Shown here piece by piece: positions 17,472-29,072 of a stretch of 64,000 bases of DNA. The DNA comes from Clostridia bacterium (GTDB lineage Bacteria > Bacillota > Clostridia > Lachnospirales > Lachnospiraceae): assembly GCA_910574475.1 (NCBI GenBank), contig CAJTAT010000005.1, positions 124,001-188,000 of the forward strand, written 5' to 3'. The position numbers and the translations under genes are program-made. Below the pieces are notes generated by a model. The model had not been told where the DNA came from. It ran no database searches and was given only the letters and a program-made list of their open reading frames with translations. Every line of letters begins with the position of its first letter. Position 1 is the stretch's first letter.

Positions 17472-18023
17472 ATGGACAGATTGGAAGTTATTAGACAGTT
17501 GGAGAGCTTGCGGGAACACTGTCAGAGCATGATCGAAGCACACGACCCGGCGAGTATTTGGTGGGGCGATACGGAAGCCCTTACAGCAGCTATTGAGGCC
17601 TTGAGCCTTGATATAAATAAAACCAAAAAAGGAGATAAAGACATGACGAGCAAAACAAAAGTAACACTTGAAACGCCGGAGGGGCCGAAGGAGCTTACAG
17701 GCGATACCGTGATCTGCTTCACAGTAGATAAGGCGCGGGACTTCTTAAGCGGCAAGGTCGAGATGGTTGAAGCAAACGCGGCATATATAGGCCTGGAGAT
17801 ACCGGAGCTGGTCTTTGCGAAAACCATAGGAGCCCTGGTCGGTGATACCGTAGAAAAGGTAAGCCGTAGCACTATGGTGGCAGCCTTCCAGCTTCACGAA
17901 GTAGCGCGGATTTTGGAGGCGAAAAGCAAGGCCCTGGCAGAGAGCCGGACAGAGGATCAGAAAGCCGCTGACTTTGCGGACGCGCTTATAAACTTACTTA
18001 CAGGCCGGAGGGACCGCTTATGA
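17472..18023 (+). CDS. Phage protein, apparent in-frame fusion of two small genes
   Basis: 183 residues. The first 57 resemble a small stand-alone phage protein (SMIEAHDPASIWWGDTEALT). At 17643 an internal ATG has its own GGAGATAAAGAC ribosome binding site and starts a second domain (TSKTKVTLETPEGPKELTG). No stop separates them. Either the full frame is made as a fusion, or both the fusion and the shorter protein are made. Function unknown. Its stop overlaps the helicase start as ATGA. Confidence 0.5.
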   Translation: MDRLEVIRQLESLREHCQSMIEAHDPASIWWGDTEALTAAIEALSLDINKTKKGDKDMTSKTKVTLETPEGPKELTGDTVICFTVDKARDFLSGKVEMVEANAAYIGLEIPELVFAKTIGALVGDTVEKVSRSTMVAAFQLHEVARILEAKSKALAESRTEDQKAADFADALINLLTGRRDRL

Positions 18024-19366
18024 CAGAAGGTAAAGGCTTCGGCTTCCTTTTCGAGATGGGATGCGGAAAGACGCTTACAGCCATAGCCACGATGGGCGCA
18101 GCCTACCAGATGGGAGCCATTAAGACGGTACTTATAATCGCGCCGACTTCGGTCTGCAGCGTTTGGCCGAAAGAGTTTGACGAGTACGCGGACTTTAAAT
18201 ACAACGTAGCGGTCCTTTTGGGGGATAAGCAAAAACGCCTGGCAACGCTTAGAGGCCTGGCGGCCTTTCCGTTTAAGGCGCTTCTTGTAGCAGTAATAAA
18301 CTACGAGAGCACCTGGAGAGAGGGCATCTTTGAGGCCCTGCTTGATTGGCGGCCAGATATGATTGTATGCGACGAAAGCCAGCGCATAAAGGAACCGAAG
18401 GCGAAGCAGAGCCAGGCCATGCACAAGCTCGGCGACATAGCCAAGTATAAACTTATTCTTTCCGGTACCCCGATACAAAACAATGCGATTGACTTATACA
18501 GCCAATACCGATTTTTAGACCCTACGGTCTTCGGTACCAACTTTTACGCCTTCCGCAGCCGCTACGCCATAATGGGAGGCTTCGACCGGCGGCAGATTGT
18601 AGGATATAAAGACCTTGATAAGCTGATCCAAAAAGAACACAGCATCGCATACAGGGTGACGAAGGAGGAGGCGCTGGACTTACCGGAGCAAACTTTTCTT
18701 ACACAGTACATTACCCTGGAGGGGAAGGACAAGCAGCTTTACGACAAAATTAAGCGGGACAGCTTCGCGGAGCTTGAGAACGGCGGCCAGATCACCGCGC
18801 CGACGGTACTTACAAAACTTCTGAGGCTGCAGCAGTTTACAGGAGGCTTTATACAGGCCGACGAGGGACTAAAGCCGGAGTATGTATTTAAGGGCAAGCT
18901 AAACGCCTTAGAGGACATTCTGGACGATTACGTCTTAAGCGCAGGAAAGAAACTTGTTATTTTCTGCAGGTTCCGGCCAGAGATCGACTTGATAAGTAAG
19001 AGCCTGGAAAAGAAGCGGATCCAGTACGCCAGCATTTACGGAGACATAAAGATCAATGACCGGGGCGACATTGTAAAGCGTTTCCAGACAGATCCGGAAG
19101 TAAAAGTTTTTCTTGCACAGATTGACACAGCCGGGCTCGGTATTACCTTAACGGCAGCCGACACTTGTGTGTATTACAGCGTAAATTTTAATTACGCAGC
19201 ATACAGCCAGAGCCTGGCCCGTATTCACAGAATCGGCCAGAAAAACCGGTGCGTTTATATTCATTTGACAGTTGAGCACAGTATAGACGAGACGATCTTA
19301 AAAGCCCTGGCCAAAAAAGAGGACCTGGCAAAAACGGTCGTCGACGATTGGAGGCAGTATTTTTGA
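18020..19366 (+). CDS. SNF2-family helicase core, C-terminal part of the split helicase
   Basis: DNA-dependent ATPase. Motif I is FEMGCGKTLTAIA at the very N-terminus, motif II is IVCDESQRIKEP, motif III is LILSGTPIQNN, and the C-terminal lobe has VFLAQIDTAGLGITLTAAD and SQSLARIHRIGQ. The 448 residues cover both RecA-like lobes but lack the usual segment before motif I. A candidate for that segment is encoded separately at 16538-16918. Probably acts in phage replication or recombination. Confidence 0.88.
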   Translation: MTEGKGFGFLFEMGCGKTLTAIATMGAAYQMGAIKTVLIIAPTSVCSVWPKEFDEYADFKYNVAVLLGDKQKRLATLRGLAAFPFKALLVAVINYESTWREGIFEALLDWRPDMIVCDESQRIKEPKAKQSQAMHKLGDIAKYKLILSGTPIQNNAIDLYSQYRFLDPTVFGTNFYAFRSRYAIMGGFDRRQIVGYKDLDKLIQKEHSIAYRVTKEEALDLPEQTFLTQYITLEGKDKQLYDKIKRDSFAELENGGQITAPTVLTKLLRLQQFTGGFIQADEGLKPEYVFKGKLNALEDILDDYVLSAGKKLVIFCRFRPEIDLISKSLEKKRIQYASIYGDIKINDRGDIVKRFQTDPEVKVFLAQIDTAGLGITLTAADTCVYYSVNFNYAAYSQSLARIHRIGQKNRCVYIHLTVEHSIDETILKALAKKEDLAKTVVDDWRQYF

Positions 19367-19569
19367 TGGAGGCTATAAAAGTAACCAGGAAGCTGGACGG
19401 AAAAGGCCGTTTAATTCTTCCGGGAGACTTCCGGGAGGCGGCGGGCTTCGCTGCAGATGAACCGGTGGAAGTAGCGCTTATGACCATTGAAGGGAAGCAA
19501 GCCTTTGTAATTACGAAAAAGGAGTTGAAAAGATGGCAAAACAGACCGAGCGAAAAGAAGAAATTGTAA
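19366..19569 (+). CDS. SpoVT-AbrB-type DNA-binding protein
   Basis: 67 residues with an AbrB-like swapped-hairpin pattern: VTRKLDGKGRLILPGDFREA. The start codon ATG overlaps the helicase stop (TGATG), with GGAGG upstream. It may regulate phage genes. It is one of two AbrB-type proteins in the prophage; the other is at 58636-58827. Confidence 0.75.
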   Translation: MEAIKVTRKLDGKGRLILPGDFREAAGFAADEPVEVALMTIEGKQAFVITKKELKRWQNRPSEKKKL

Positions 19570-19787
19570 TTTGTAAAGAGTGCAAAAAGCCGGAGTATTG
19601 GGGGAAAATGCGGTGGCTTGAAGGCCGCTGCCTTTGCCGGAGATGTTACCGGTCACGTTGGGAGCATTTGAACCAGCGGGAATACAAGTGGGACGATTTG
19701 GACGGACCGCGCCCGACTATGGAGGAATACCAGGAGCAGGAAGGAGGAGCAGCAGATGGCAGCGAAAAAGCAGAAACCTATTTGTAA
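19533..19787 (+). CDS. Zinc-ribbon small protein
   Basis: 84 residues with two CxxC pairs (CKECKKPEYWGKM, CLCRRCYRSRW) that probably hold one zinc ion. It overlaps both neighbours. Function unknown. Confidence 0.65.
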   Translation: MAKQTERKEEIVICKECKKPEYWGKMRWLEGRCLCRRCYRSRWEHLNQREYKWDDLDGPRPTMEEYQEQEGGAADGSEKAETYL

Positions 19788-19980
19788 GACTTGTCAGCTT
19801 ATGGAACCGGAGATCGTAAGAAACGGTCGGAATCAGTTTTATTGTATGCACCCGGAGGCAAAGACCGAGTGCCTGCCGCACCGGATCATCGCCCGGAGCC
19901 GCGAAAACGAGATCCCGACCAAGACGGCCCCGAAGTGGTGCCCGCTTCGACAGAAGGAGGCGCAGCCGTGTGGAGAATAA
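19756..19980 (+). CDS. Cysteine-rich small protein
   Basis: 74 residues with CKTC, YCMHP, CLPH and WCPL, likely a zinc-binding fold. It lies in a run of overlapping small genes. Function unknown. Confidence 0.6.
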   Translation: MAAKKQKPICKTCQLMEPEIVRNGRNQFYCMHPEAKTECLPHRIIARSRENEIPTKTAPKWCPLRQKEAQPCGE

Positions 19981-20174
19981 ATTTTCAGTATAGCGACGGG
20001 GGAAAGATTAAGGTAAGCAGCAAAGGAAAGATAACGCTGGAGCAGGCGGAGAAGTATTACAAGGATTACGGGATCCATTCAGATGGCGGTTTTTACCAGG
20101 AGAGCCCCTATAAGAATTATAAGCCGGAGCATTTAACAAAGGTTATAGCCAGGCTTCGGAAGGAGGCGAAGTGA
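19968..20174 (+). CDS. Small phage protein with GTG start
   Basis: 68 residues (INFQYSDGGKIKVSSKGKIT). The GTG at 19968 follows AAGGAGG with good spacing; the longer upstream frame would overlap two genes. Unknown function. Confidence 0.55.
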   Translation: MWRINFQYSDGGKIKVSSKGKITLEQAEKYYKDYGIHSDGGFYQESPYKNYKPEHLTKVIARLRKEAK

Positions 20175-20371
20175 TGTACTTATTAACCAAAGACGGCATC
20201 CAGGAGACGCCAAAGAAAAAGACCCTTAAGGCGTTCTTTTGCAAACACCAGAACCGGATGCGAGGACAGAGCTGCAGCAGCAGCGGCCTGGTTCGTATTT
20301 CCGGCGAGGACTTATACGAAGTTTGCCGAGATTGTGGAAAAATTTTAAGCGAACGACACACCCAGTATTAA
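20174..20371 (+). CDS. Small protein with zinc-type cysteines
   Basis: 65 residues, with FCKHQN and CRDCGKILSER. AAGGAGG lies before the ATG at 20174, which touches the previous stop. Unknown function. Confidence 0.55.
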   Translation: MYLLTKDGIQETPKKKTLKAFFCKHQNRMRGQSCSSSGLVRISGEDLYEVCRDCGKILSERHTQY

Positions 20372-20387
20372 AGGAGGATTGAGAAAA

Positions 20388-20834
20388 ATGGCGGACATTT
20401 TCAAATTGATTGACGAGTATAAGGAGTTTCTGGACACGAAGGATCGGCTTAAGGATGAGACCACGGCCAACAATAAGTCCCTGGAAGCGAAGCGGAAAGA
20501 GCTGGCCCAGGCCATGATCGACGCAGAGAGTCCCAAAATAAGCCGGGGTGGCTTCCTTTACAGCTTACAGGATAAGACCAAGTATAACAAGATCGGCGGA
20601 TGCGACGAGGAGGCCTTCTTTTCTACCCTTGAGGAACATGGCCTGGGGGATATTATTAAGCGAACCGTAAACACGCAGACTTTAAACGGAGCTATGGCCA
20701 ATCTTGTGGATGAGAACGACGGCGAGCTGCCGGAGGACTTCGAGGAGTTTGTAAAACCCTACCAATATTATGATGTAACCAAGAGGGTGGAAACCAATAA
20801 GGCTGCCAAGAAGGCGAAGAAAAAGGAGGAATAA
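20388..20834 (+). CDS. Phage early protein, helical
   Basis: 148 residues starting MADIFKLIDEYKEFLDTKDR. The first half is a charged helix, and the end is lysine-rich (KAAKKAKKKEE). AAAGGAGG supports the ATG at 20388. It begins a block of four recombination/replication-type genes. It might be a nuclease inhibitor or accessory factor, but I cannot assign it. Confidence 0.6.
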   Translation: MADIFKLIDEYKEFLDTKDRLKDETTANNKSLEAKRKELAQAMIDAESPKISRGGFLYSLQDKTKYNKIGGCDEEAFFSTLEEHGLGDIIKRTVNTQTLNGAMANLVDENDGELPEDFEEFVKPYQYYDVTKRVETNKAAKKAKKKEE

Positions 20835-20836
20835 GG

Positions 20837-21283
20837 ATGAAGCAGTTGGAGTTTGACCTGCGCTTAGATTACGAGCGCAACTTAAAGGACAACCTGATCA
20901 CCGTTGCCAAGTTTGCCCAGGAGCAGATGAAGCAGGACTTATCCGACAACGGGCGGCCCCTTAAGGCGGTAGAGAGCAAGCAGGAGGCATACGGGATCGC
21001 AGCGCAGCAGTACGTCAAGGTCGGAGCTAAGGCGAAGATGCTTAAGGGCGGAATGGACGACTTTTTAAAACTTCTTGACGCAGACGGAGAAGTCACCCAG
21101 GTGGCCGGAACCATCTACAACGCGGCCATAGAGCTGGCCCAGGAAGGCATATTGATGGCAGCCCAGGCAAGCCGGATCCTTTCAGACTTGTATTACCAGA
21201 CGCCCAAGACGCCTATGGAGGAATACCTGGATGCGGAGGACTTAGAAACCGAAAACGAGCCGGAAGAACCGGCTGAAGAATAA
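20837..21283 (+). CDS. Phage early protein, unknown
   Basis: 148 residues, starting MKQLEFDLRLDYERNLKDN and ending in an acidic tail (EPEEPAEE). No motif recognised. It is two bases after the previous gene and surely co-transcribed. Confidence 0.6.
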   Translation: MKQLEFDLRLDYERNLKDNLITVAKFAQEQMKQDLSDNGRPLKAVESKQEAYGIAAQQYVKVGAKAKMLKGGMDDFLKLLDADGEVTQVAGTIYNAAIELAQEGILMAAQASRILSDLYYQTPKTPMEEYLDAEDLETENEPEEPAEE

Positions 21284-21294
21284 GGAGACAGACT

Positions 21295-21621
21295 ATGGCA
21301 GGAATAGGAGTGCAGGAGATTAAAAAAGTGGAGATCACCACCACGGACGGCCAGAAGATAAAGGAAGGGGAGCTTATTGTAATAGGCGTAAAGGGGCAGG
21401 ACGTGGTCTGCCGCTTCGCGGAGCTTGATAAGGGCGGTTACTTTGTTACGGTTCCCGTAGTTGGTGGACCGGAGCCGGTTAAGTACCGCGTAAATTCTAT
21501 TACATTCTGTTACAAGGTAAAGACCTTCCAGGTCGATAAGAAACCCGATACGGCAGCAGGAGCAGCGAAGAACGCGGCAGATCACGCCGACCAGGACACC
21601 CTGGCCCCGGCAGCATTATAA
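21295..21621 (+). CDS. Phage early protein, beta-rich
   Basis: 108 residues, with a beta-strand pattern in the first 80 (VEITTTDGQKIKEGELIVIG) and an alanine-rich tail. Function unknown. Confidence 0.55.
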   Translation: MAGIGVQEIKKVEITTTDGQKIKEGELIVIGVKGQDVVCRFAELDKGGYFVTVPVVGGPEPVKYRVNSITFCYKVKTFQVDKKPDTAAGAAKNAADHADQDTLAPAAL

Positions 21622-21644
21622 AACTATAAGGAGGATATAAGACA

Positions 21645-22463
21645 ATGGCAAAAACAAAAAACGAAGTAGCAGTAACAGCGAAGGAGTTTAACCTGGTTAC
21701 GATCAGCGGAGACCTTGCGGCAGCGGTTGAGGAGGAGATGGACGGCCTCGGCGCTATTCCCTTTGACAGAGTAAAGATCCCTTCCGGCGGCGGCCTGGCC
21801 TTTGAGCTTCCGGGCGAGGAGGAGGACGAAACAGAGAGCGCCACGGAGCTGATCGGCGTAATTTTGGATCATAACCCCGTAAACGCATACTGGGCGAATA
21901 AGTTCGCAGGCGGAAACGAGCAGCCGGACTGCAGCAGCTTCGACGGGAAGCAGGGAGTGGATCGGCTTACCGGAGAAATAAAAAGCTGCGAAACTTGCCC
22001 GTATAACAAATTTGAGAGCGACGGCAGCGGGAAGGCTTGTAAGAACGTACACAGAGTTTTTATGCTGCAGGAGGGCAACCCGGTGCCGCTTATTCTTTCC
22101 TTGCCGCCGACCAGCCTTAAATATATGCGGAATTATATCGCAAAGCGGGTATTACTTAAGGGCTTCCGTTGCTGGCAGGTATTGACAAAGATCACGCTTA
22201 AGAAGGAAAAGAGCAAAGATAATATTACTTACAGCCGGGCGGCCTTTGCCTTTGTTGATAAGCTGACGCCGGAGCAGGAAAAGCAGGCGGAGGCTATGCG
22301 TGAGCTTGTAAAGAACATTTACCGGAATATTAACATTGATACCGACGATTATAACCGGGCACCCGTAGAAGGCACAGGAGAGCCCACAGGAGAGCCGAGA
22401 GCGGACGCCGAAGGCTTTATGCAGGTACCGGAGGGCGCAAACGAGGAGCTGCCCTTTAATTAA
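21645..22463 (+). CDS. Possible single-strand DNA-binding replication protein
   Basis: 272 residues. A cysteine pair motif CETCPYNKFES lies mid-protein and the C-terminus is acidic, ending EELPFN. The primase at 22890-25658 also ends in a similar ALPF tail. Acidic tails ending in PF are typical of SSB-type partners, which suggests but does not prove a single-strand DNA-binding role. Confidence 0.45.
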   Translation: MAKTKNEVAVTAKEFNLVTISGDLAAAVEEEMDGLGAIPFDRVKIPSGGGLAFELPGEEEDETESATELIGVILDHNPVNAYWANKFAGGNEQPDCSSFDGKQGVDRLTGEIKSCETCPYNKFESDGSGKACKNVHRVFMLQEGNPVPLILSLPPTSLKYMRNYIAKRVLLKGFRCWQVLTKITLKKEKSKDNITYSRAAFAFVDKLTPEQEKQAEAMRELVKNIYRNINIDTDDYNRAPVEGTGEPTGEPRADAEGFMQVPEGANEELPFN

Positions 22464-22465
22464 GC

Positions 22466-22511
22466 TATACGGCTACGGGGGGGGCTTCGGCCCTTCCCGT
22501 ATACGATTTTT
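22466..22511 (+). terminator. Hairpin with T-run between early genes
   Basis: TATACGG at 22466-22472 pairs with CCGTATA at 22497-22503. An inner G8 run can pair with CCC, and TTTTT follows. It may act as an attenuator inside the early operon, since genes continue after it. Confidence 0.5.
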
Positions 22512-22525
22512 CGGAGGTAAGGCAG

Positions 22526-25658
<3,133 letters not shown>

Positions 25659-25671
25659 TTTGCGCTTTTCA

Positions 25672-25972
25672 CCTAACGCCTAAAAATTAGGCGTTAGGTT
25701 AGGCGTTAGGTTAGGCGTTAGGTAAAAAATCCAGTATTTATGCGGGTTTGAGGCCCCTTTATATATAACCTAACGTACCTAACACATATTTTATATGTAT
25801 ATTGTTTTCGGAATTGGCAAGAAAAAGTATACCTTTTCCAAAAATAACATGGTGTATGTTGCGAAAATAGGCGTTAGGCGTGAGGAAGTACCGGAAAAGC
25901 CCGTAAATACTTGATTTTTTACTTAACGCCTAAAAGATAAACAAGGCGTGAGGAAATAAAAGGGCGTGAGGA
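25672..25972. other. Putative phage replication origin with iterons
   Basis: A non-coding stretch packed with copies of a 12-bp repeat. TTAGGCGTTAGG occurs head-to-tail at 25687-25698, 25699-25710 and 25711-25722. Its inverse CCTAACGCCTAA is at 25672-25683, making a hairpin with a 3-base loop. Degenerate copies lie at 25769-25783 (inverted), 25868-25885, 25922-25934 (inverted), 25943-25954 and 25962-25972. AT-rich segments lie between. Its place just after the primase supports an origin. Confidence 0.7.
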
Positions 25973-25982
25973 GGCGGAGCTA

Positions 25983-26537
25983 TTGGAGAAGGCTGAAAAG
26001 TTGGCGGCATACCTTGAGAAATTAAGGAAAAACAAAGAAAAAATACCGCTTGATGTTCTTAAAACCAGATATAAAACAGCATACGAAGAATTAACCGAAA
26101 ACATAAAGGCCGAGGCCGTAGCAATTCTTAAGCCCATAGTAACACAACCGCCGGAGTGGTTGAAAGATTGCAGGTATAAGGCTGAGTACATAGAGGAAAT
26201 CGCGGAAGCCTTTAAAAGATTGTACGCCGAGAGCGACTACGCCAAGAAGATCGGCGCAGCATTGTATAAGCGGTACAGCTTCCAGGAGGCGCAGCAGATC
26301 GCCAGGGAGATAAACAGAAAGTACCAGCAGGAGCTTACAAGGATATTTCACGAAAAGACCTGCCTTTACACCACGGCCGAAAATTGGGATCCGGATAACC
26401 CAGTTCCCCCCAGGATATACAACGATCTTGTGGATAAATTCTGGAAAGAGGAGACCGGCGAGTGGATAACCGAAGATAAGCCGGAAGGACCGGCCTTATT
26501 GATATTTTTAAAAGGCGATAAGCCAAAGGAGGAATAA
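25983..26537 (+). CDS. Phage protein next to the iterons, unknown
   Basis: 184 residues from a TTG start with GGAGGCGGAG upstream. Mostly helical and charged (KLAAYLEKLRKNKEKIP, EEIAEAFKRLYAE). No motif recognised. The last iteron copies run into its ribosome binding site, so iteron binding could control it. An origin-binding role is speculative. Confidence 0.6.
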   Translation: MEKAEKLAAYLEKLRKNKEKIPLDVLKTRYKTAYEELTENIKAEAVAILKPIVTQPPEWLKDCRYKAEYIEEIAEAFKRLYAESDYAKKIGAALYKRYSFQEAQQIAREINRKYQQELTRIFHEKTCLYTTAENWDPDNPVPPRIYNDLVDKFWKEETGEWITEDKPEGPALLIFLKGDKPKEE

Positions 26538-26540
26538 GCC

Positions 26541-27293
26541 ATGTATAACAACACCGAGATGAGAAACACCGAGAATGTAGCAAGGTTTGAGGCATTGATG
26601 GCCCAGGTAGACCGGGAAGGAATACCGGCGCTTATGGAGTATATCCGAAAAAGCGACTTTTACACGGCCCCGGCTTCTACAAAATTTCATTTGAGCTGCG
26701 AAGGCGGCCTGCTGCAGCACAGCCTCAACGTGTACGATTGCTTACAGGCAAAGAAGGAAAGCGGTACCTGGGGCCGCATTTTGGAGGAGGCAGGAGCCGA
26801 CGCCCTTATCCTTTGCCCTTTGCTTCACGATTTGTGCAAGACACATTTCTACAAGATCGATTTTAAGAACCAGAAAACCTATGATCCGGAGAAGGTAAAG
26901 GCGGCGGAGCGCTGGCAGGTAAAGAAGGATAACGGCGGCGCGTTCATTTGGGAGCAGGTACCCTGCTACACCGTAGAGGATCGGGTGCCATACGGCCACG
27001 GAGAAAAGAGCGCGATGATGGTTGAGCAGTTTATAAGGCTTACCGGCCCGGAGCGCTTCGCAATACGCTGGCATATGGGATTTGCGGAAGCGCCTACTCT
27101 TCATTTGCAACTTAACCAGGCAATGGCAAAATACCCGCTTATCCTTGCTTTACACGAAGCGGACCAGGAAGCAAGTATACTACTTGAGGATAAGGACGGA
27201 AATAAGCAGCAGCCGGATCCGAAGCGTGACCAGACCGAAGGGTGCGACTTCCAGGAGGCGGAGCCGATCAGAGAGGAGGCCGAAGCAGAATGA
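26541..27293 (+). CDS. HD-domain phosphohydrolase-like protein
   Basis: 250 residues. Histidine and HD motifs (LLQHSLNVYDCL, CPLLHDLCKTHFYK, GHGEKSAMM, IRWHMGF) match metal-dependent HD phosphohydrolases. The substrate is unknown; nucleotides are usual for this class. It follows the origin-side gene by three bases. Confidence 0.75.
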   Translation: MYNNTEMRNTENVARFEALMAQVDREGIPALMEYIRKSDFYTAPASTKFHLSCEGGLLQHSLNVYDCLQAKKESGTWGRILEEAGADALILCPLLHDLCKTHFYKIDFKNQKTYDPEKVKAAERWQVKKDNGGAFIWEQVPCYTVEDRVPYGHGEKSAMMVEQFIRLTGPERFAIRWHMGFAEAPTLHLQLNQAMAKYPLILALHEADQEASILLEDKDGNKQQPDPKRDQTEGCDFQEAEPIREEAEAE

Positions 27294-27616
27294 CCGAGAA
27301 AAGAGCGATACATATAGCCAGGCATAAAGTAGTACAGGAAGCAAACGGACATTATTTTTGTCCGCGGCTTCCGACAAAGTATTTAGAGTTTTGGAGGATG
27401 GTCCTGGCCGCATTGATTAAGGCGAAGGCAGAGCGGCCGGTCGATAAAAGCGACGGCTTCGGAGATAAGATCACAAGCTGCCCCGGATGCGGTAAGCCGG
27501 TTATAAATTATTACAATCCGAGTATTAAGCCGAGCTATTGTATGTTATGCGGGCAGAAATTGGACTGGCAGCAGGAACCAGCGAGAGAGGAGGCAGAGAA
27601 GCGTGAACAGAAATAG
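27290..27616 (+). CDS. Small zinc-ribbon phage protein
   Basis: 108 residues. CPGCGKPV and YCMLCGQKLDW form a two-CxxC zinc ribbon at the C-terminus. The ATG overlaps the previous stop (ATGA), with GAGGAGG upstream. Unknown function. Confidence 0.65.
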   Translation: MTEKRAIHIARHKVVQEANGHYFCPRLPTKYLEFWRMVLAALIKAKAERPVDKSDGFGDKITSCPGCGKPVINYYNPSIKPSYCMLCGQKLDWQQEPAREEAEKREQK

Positions 27617-27893
27617 AAAAGGCAATAAATATTTGATTACAAGGGCGAGATATAAATCTATAAAGGCCTTCGACCACCAACAGATGGAACAATTCTGCAC
27701 AGATATTTATAAAAGCGGTTACGAGGACGGTTATAAAAAGGGCCAGGATAGCGTCCCCGGTGTTGATATTAAGGCAGTATATGAAGCCATAGCAGCCACG
27801 AAGGGAATCGGGCCTAAGAAGTTGGAGGAGATTAAGGCGCAGCTTGAGCCGTTATTTGATGGAGGGCAAAACGATGGCAGCGGGGAAGTGTAA
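27603..27893 (+). CDS. Small protein with helix-hairpin-helix motif
   Basis: 96 residues from a GTG start. The sequence ATKGIGPKKLEEIKAQL is a helix-hairpin-helix pattern typical of non-specific DNA binding. Overlaps both neighbours. Confidence 0.6.
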   Translation: MNRNRKGNKYLITRARYKSIKAFDHQQMEQFCTDIYKSGYEDGYKKGQDSVPGVDIKAVYEAIAATKGIGPKKLEEIKAQLEPLFDGGQNDGSGEV

Positions 27894-28056
27894 AGCAGCT
27901 TACCACACAGACGAGTGGCACGGATATGGGTGCAGCATAACGGAAGGCGCTTGTATGTTTCTTTTTCCAGACAGCAGGCGCTGCGCCCAGGAATACGGAG
28001 AAGGCCCAGACGCGGAGAGCCAGGAGGAGGAAAATGAAAACCATAATATTTCTTAA
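27874..28056 (+). CDS. Small cysteine-containing phage protein
   Basis: 60 residues beginning MAAGKCKAAYHTDEWHGYGC with a glutamate-rich end. GGAGGG before the ATG at 27874 favours this start over an upstream one. Unknown function. Confidence 0.5.
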   Translation: MAAGKCKAAYHTDEWHGYGCSITEGACMFLFPDSRRCAQEYGEGPDAESQEEENENHNIS

Positions 28057-28210
28057 CGCTTGTATAAAGTATATCTTGATAAGCGTTTTATGGATGGCAT
28101 TGGAGCGGATTATATACGGCAAAGTACAGCCCCGGATCGTAGACGATATTATCGGACTTATTCTTTTCTGGTACATTTACCAGGCGGAAAAAGGAAGGTG
28201 GGTATATTGA
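28034..28210 (+). CDS. 58-residue membrane protein
   Basis: A small protein with two hydrophobic segments (IIFLNACIKYILISVLWM and DDIIGLILFWYIYQ). GGAGGAGGA lies directly upstream of the ATG. It overlaps the genes on both sides in the tightly packed operon style of this phage. Function unknown. Confidence 0.55.
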   Translation: MKTIIFLNACIKYILISVLWMALERIIYGKVQPRIVDDIIGLILFWYIYQAEKGRWVY

Positions 28211-28410
28211 GCGATAAGGAAATCATAGACGGAGCCAACGCGCTGGCCTTGCAGTTCTTTACAGCGTACAACAGGATGCTGCAGCTTACAGGAAATTCAG
28301 AGGAGGCGCTTAAGCTCACTAATTCATTAGTTGAGGCCATGTTTGCAGGGAACCGGCCACGGCCGGATCCAGGGGCGGGAGGCTTCACACTATACTGGGA
28401 CAGGAGGTAA
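28207..28410 (+). CDS. Small phage protein with TTG start
   Basis: 67 residues (SDKEIIDGANALALQFFTAY). The TTG start overlaps the previous stop (TTGA), with GGAAGGTGGG upstream. Helical. Unknown function. Confidence 0.5.
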   Translation: MSDKEIIDGANALALQFFTAYNRMLQLTGNSEEALKLTNSLVEAMFAGNRPRPDPGAGGFTLYWDRR

Positions 28411-28417
28411 GGCGACT

Positions 28418-28924
28418 ATGAAAGTTTTAACCGTTTGGCAGCCCTGGGCGCAGCTTTTAGCGGCGGGATATAAACACAACGAAACCAGGAGCTGGCGGAC
28501 AAATTATCGGGGCGAGATATTGATCCACGCATCAAAGAAGCCATATTCACAGACCGAAAGACTTATGACCGCGAAAAGCCGGAAATTGATAAGAGATACC
28601 CTGGGGCTCGGCTTCATAGATTGGCGGCAGCGAATACCCACCGGCGTCATAATAGGCAAAGCAAAACTTACGGATTGCAAACTGATAGACGAGAGCTATT
28701 ACCAGTTTACAAGGGATCTTTGTCCGGAGGAGTTCGTTTACGGAGATTTCACACCTGGTCGCTATGCCTGGGTATTTGAGGAGCCGGAGCTTTTTAAGAA
28801 TCCGCTACCAGCAGCAGGAAAGCAGGGCTTGTGGAATTTTGACGGAAGTATCTGGATCCATAACGGCGAATTATACATAAAGGAGGCAGACCATGACCGA
28901 GCGGAAGATGCAGGCAATAAATAA
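28418..28924 (+). CDS. ASCH-domain protein
   Basis: 168 residues with an ASCH/PUA-like pattern: VLTVWQPWAQLLAAGYKHNE, then TRSW, YRGEILIHASKK, TGVIIGKAKLTDC and YAWVFEEPE. ASCH domains bind RNA or modified nucleotides; the partner here is unknown. AGGAGG supports the ATG at 28418. Confidence 0.78.
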   Translation: MKVLTVWQPWAQLLAAGYKHNETRSWRTNYRGEILIHASKKPYSQTERLMTAKSRKLIRDTLGLGFIDWRQRIPTGVIIGKAKLTDCKLIDESYYQFTRDLCPEEFVYGDFTPGRYAWVFEEPELFKNPLPAAGKQGLWNFDGSIWIHNGELYIKEADHDRAEDAGNK

Positions 28925-29072
28925 CTGGGTAAAGAACGTAAATAAAAATTCCCTTGACGTACAGGACAAGCTGGCCATAGCCGGAGCAACTATGGAGATG
29001 TTGGAGAAGTTGGAGCCCATATACGAAAAGTATAACCCGGAAGGAGGCAAAACAGGGTGGCGGAAAAGGTAA
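28893..29072 (+). CDS. 59-residue phage protein
   Basis: Starts MTERKMQAINNWVKNVNKN after a strong AAAGGAGGCAGACC and overlaps genes on both sides. Helical (KLAIAGATMEMLEKLEPIYE). Unknown function. Confidence 0.5.
   Translation: MTERKMQAINNWVKNVNKNSLDVQDKLAIAGATMEMLEKLEPIYEKYNPEGGKTGWRKR

Noticed and set aside
25672..25972. Direct repeats that could suggest a CRISPR array
   Set aside because: Units are 12 bp, abut without spacers, include inverted and degenerate copies, and have no cas genes nearby. They fit iterons.
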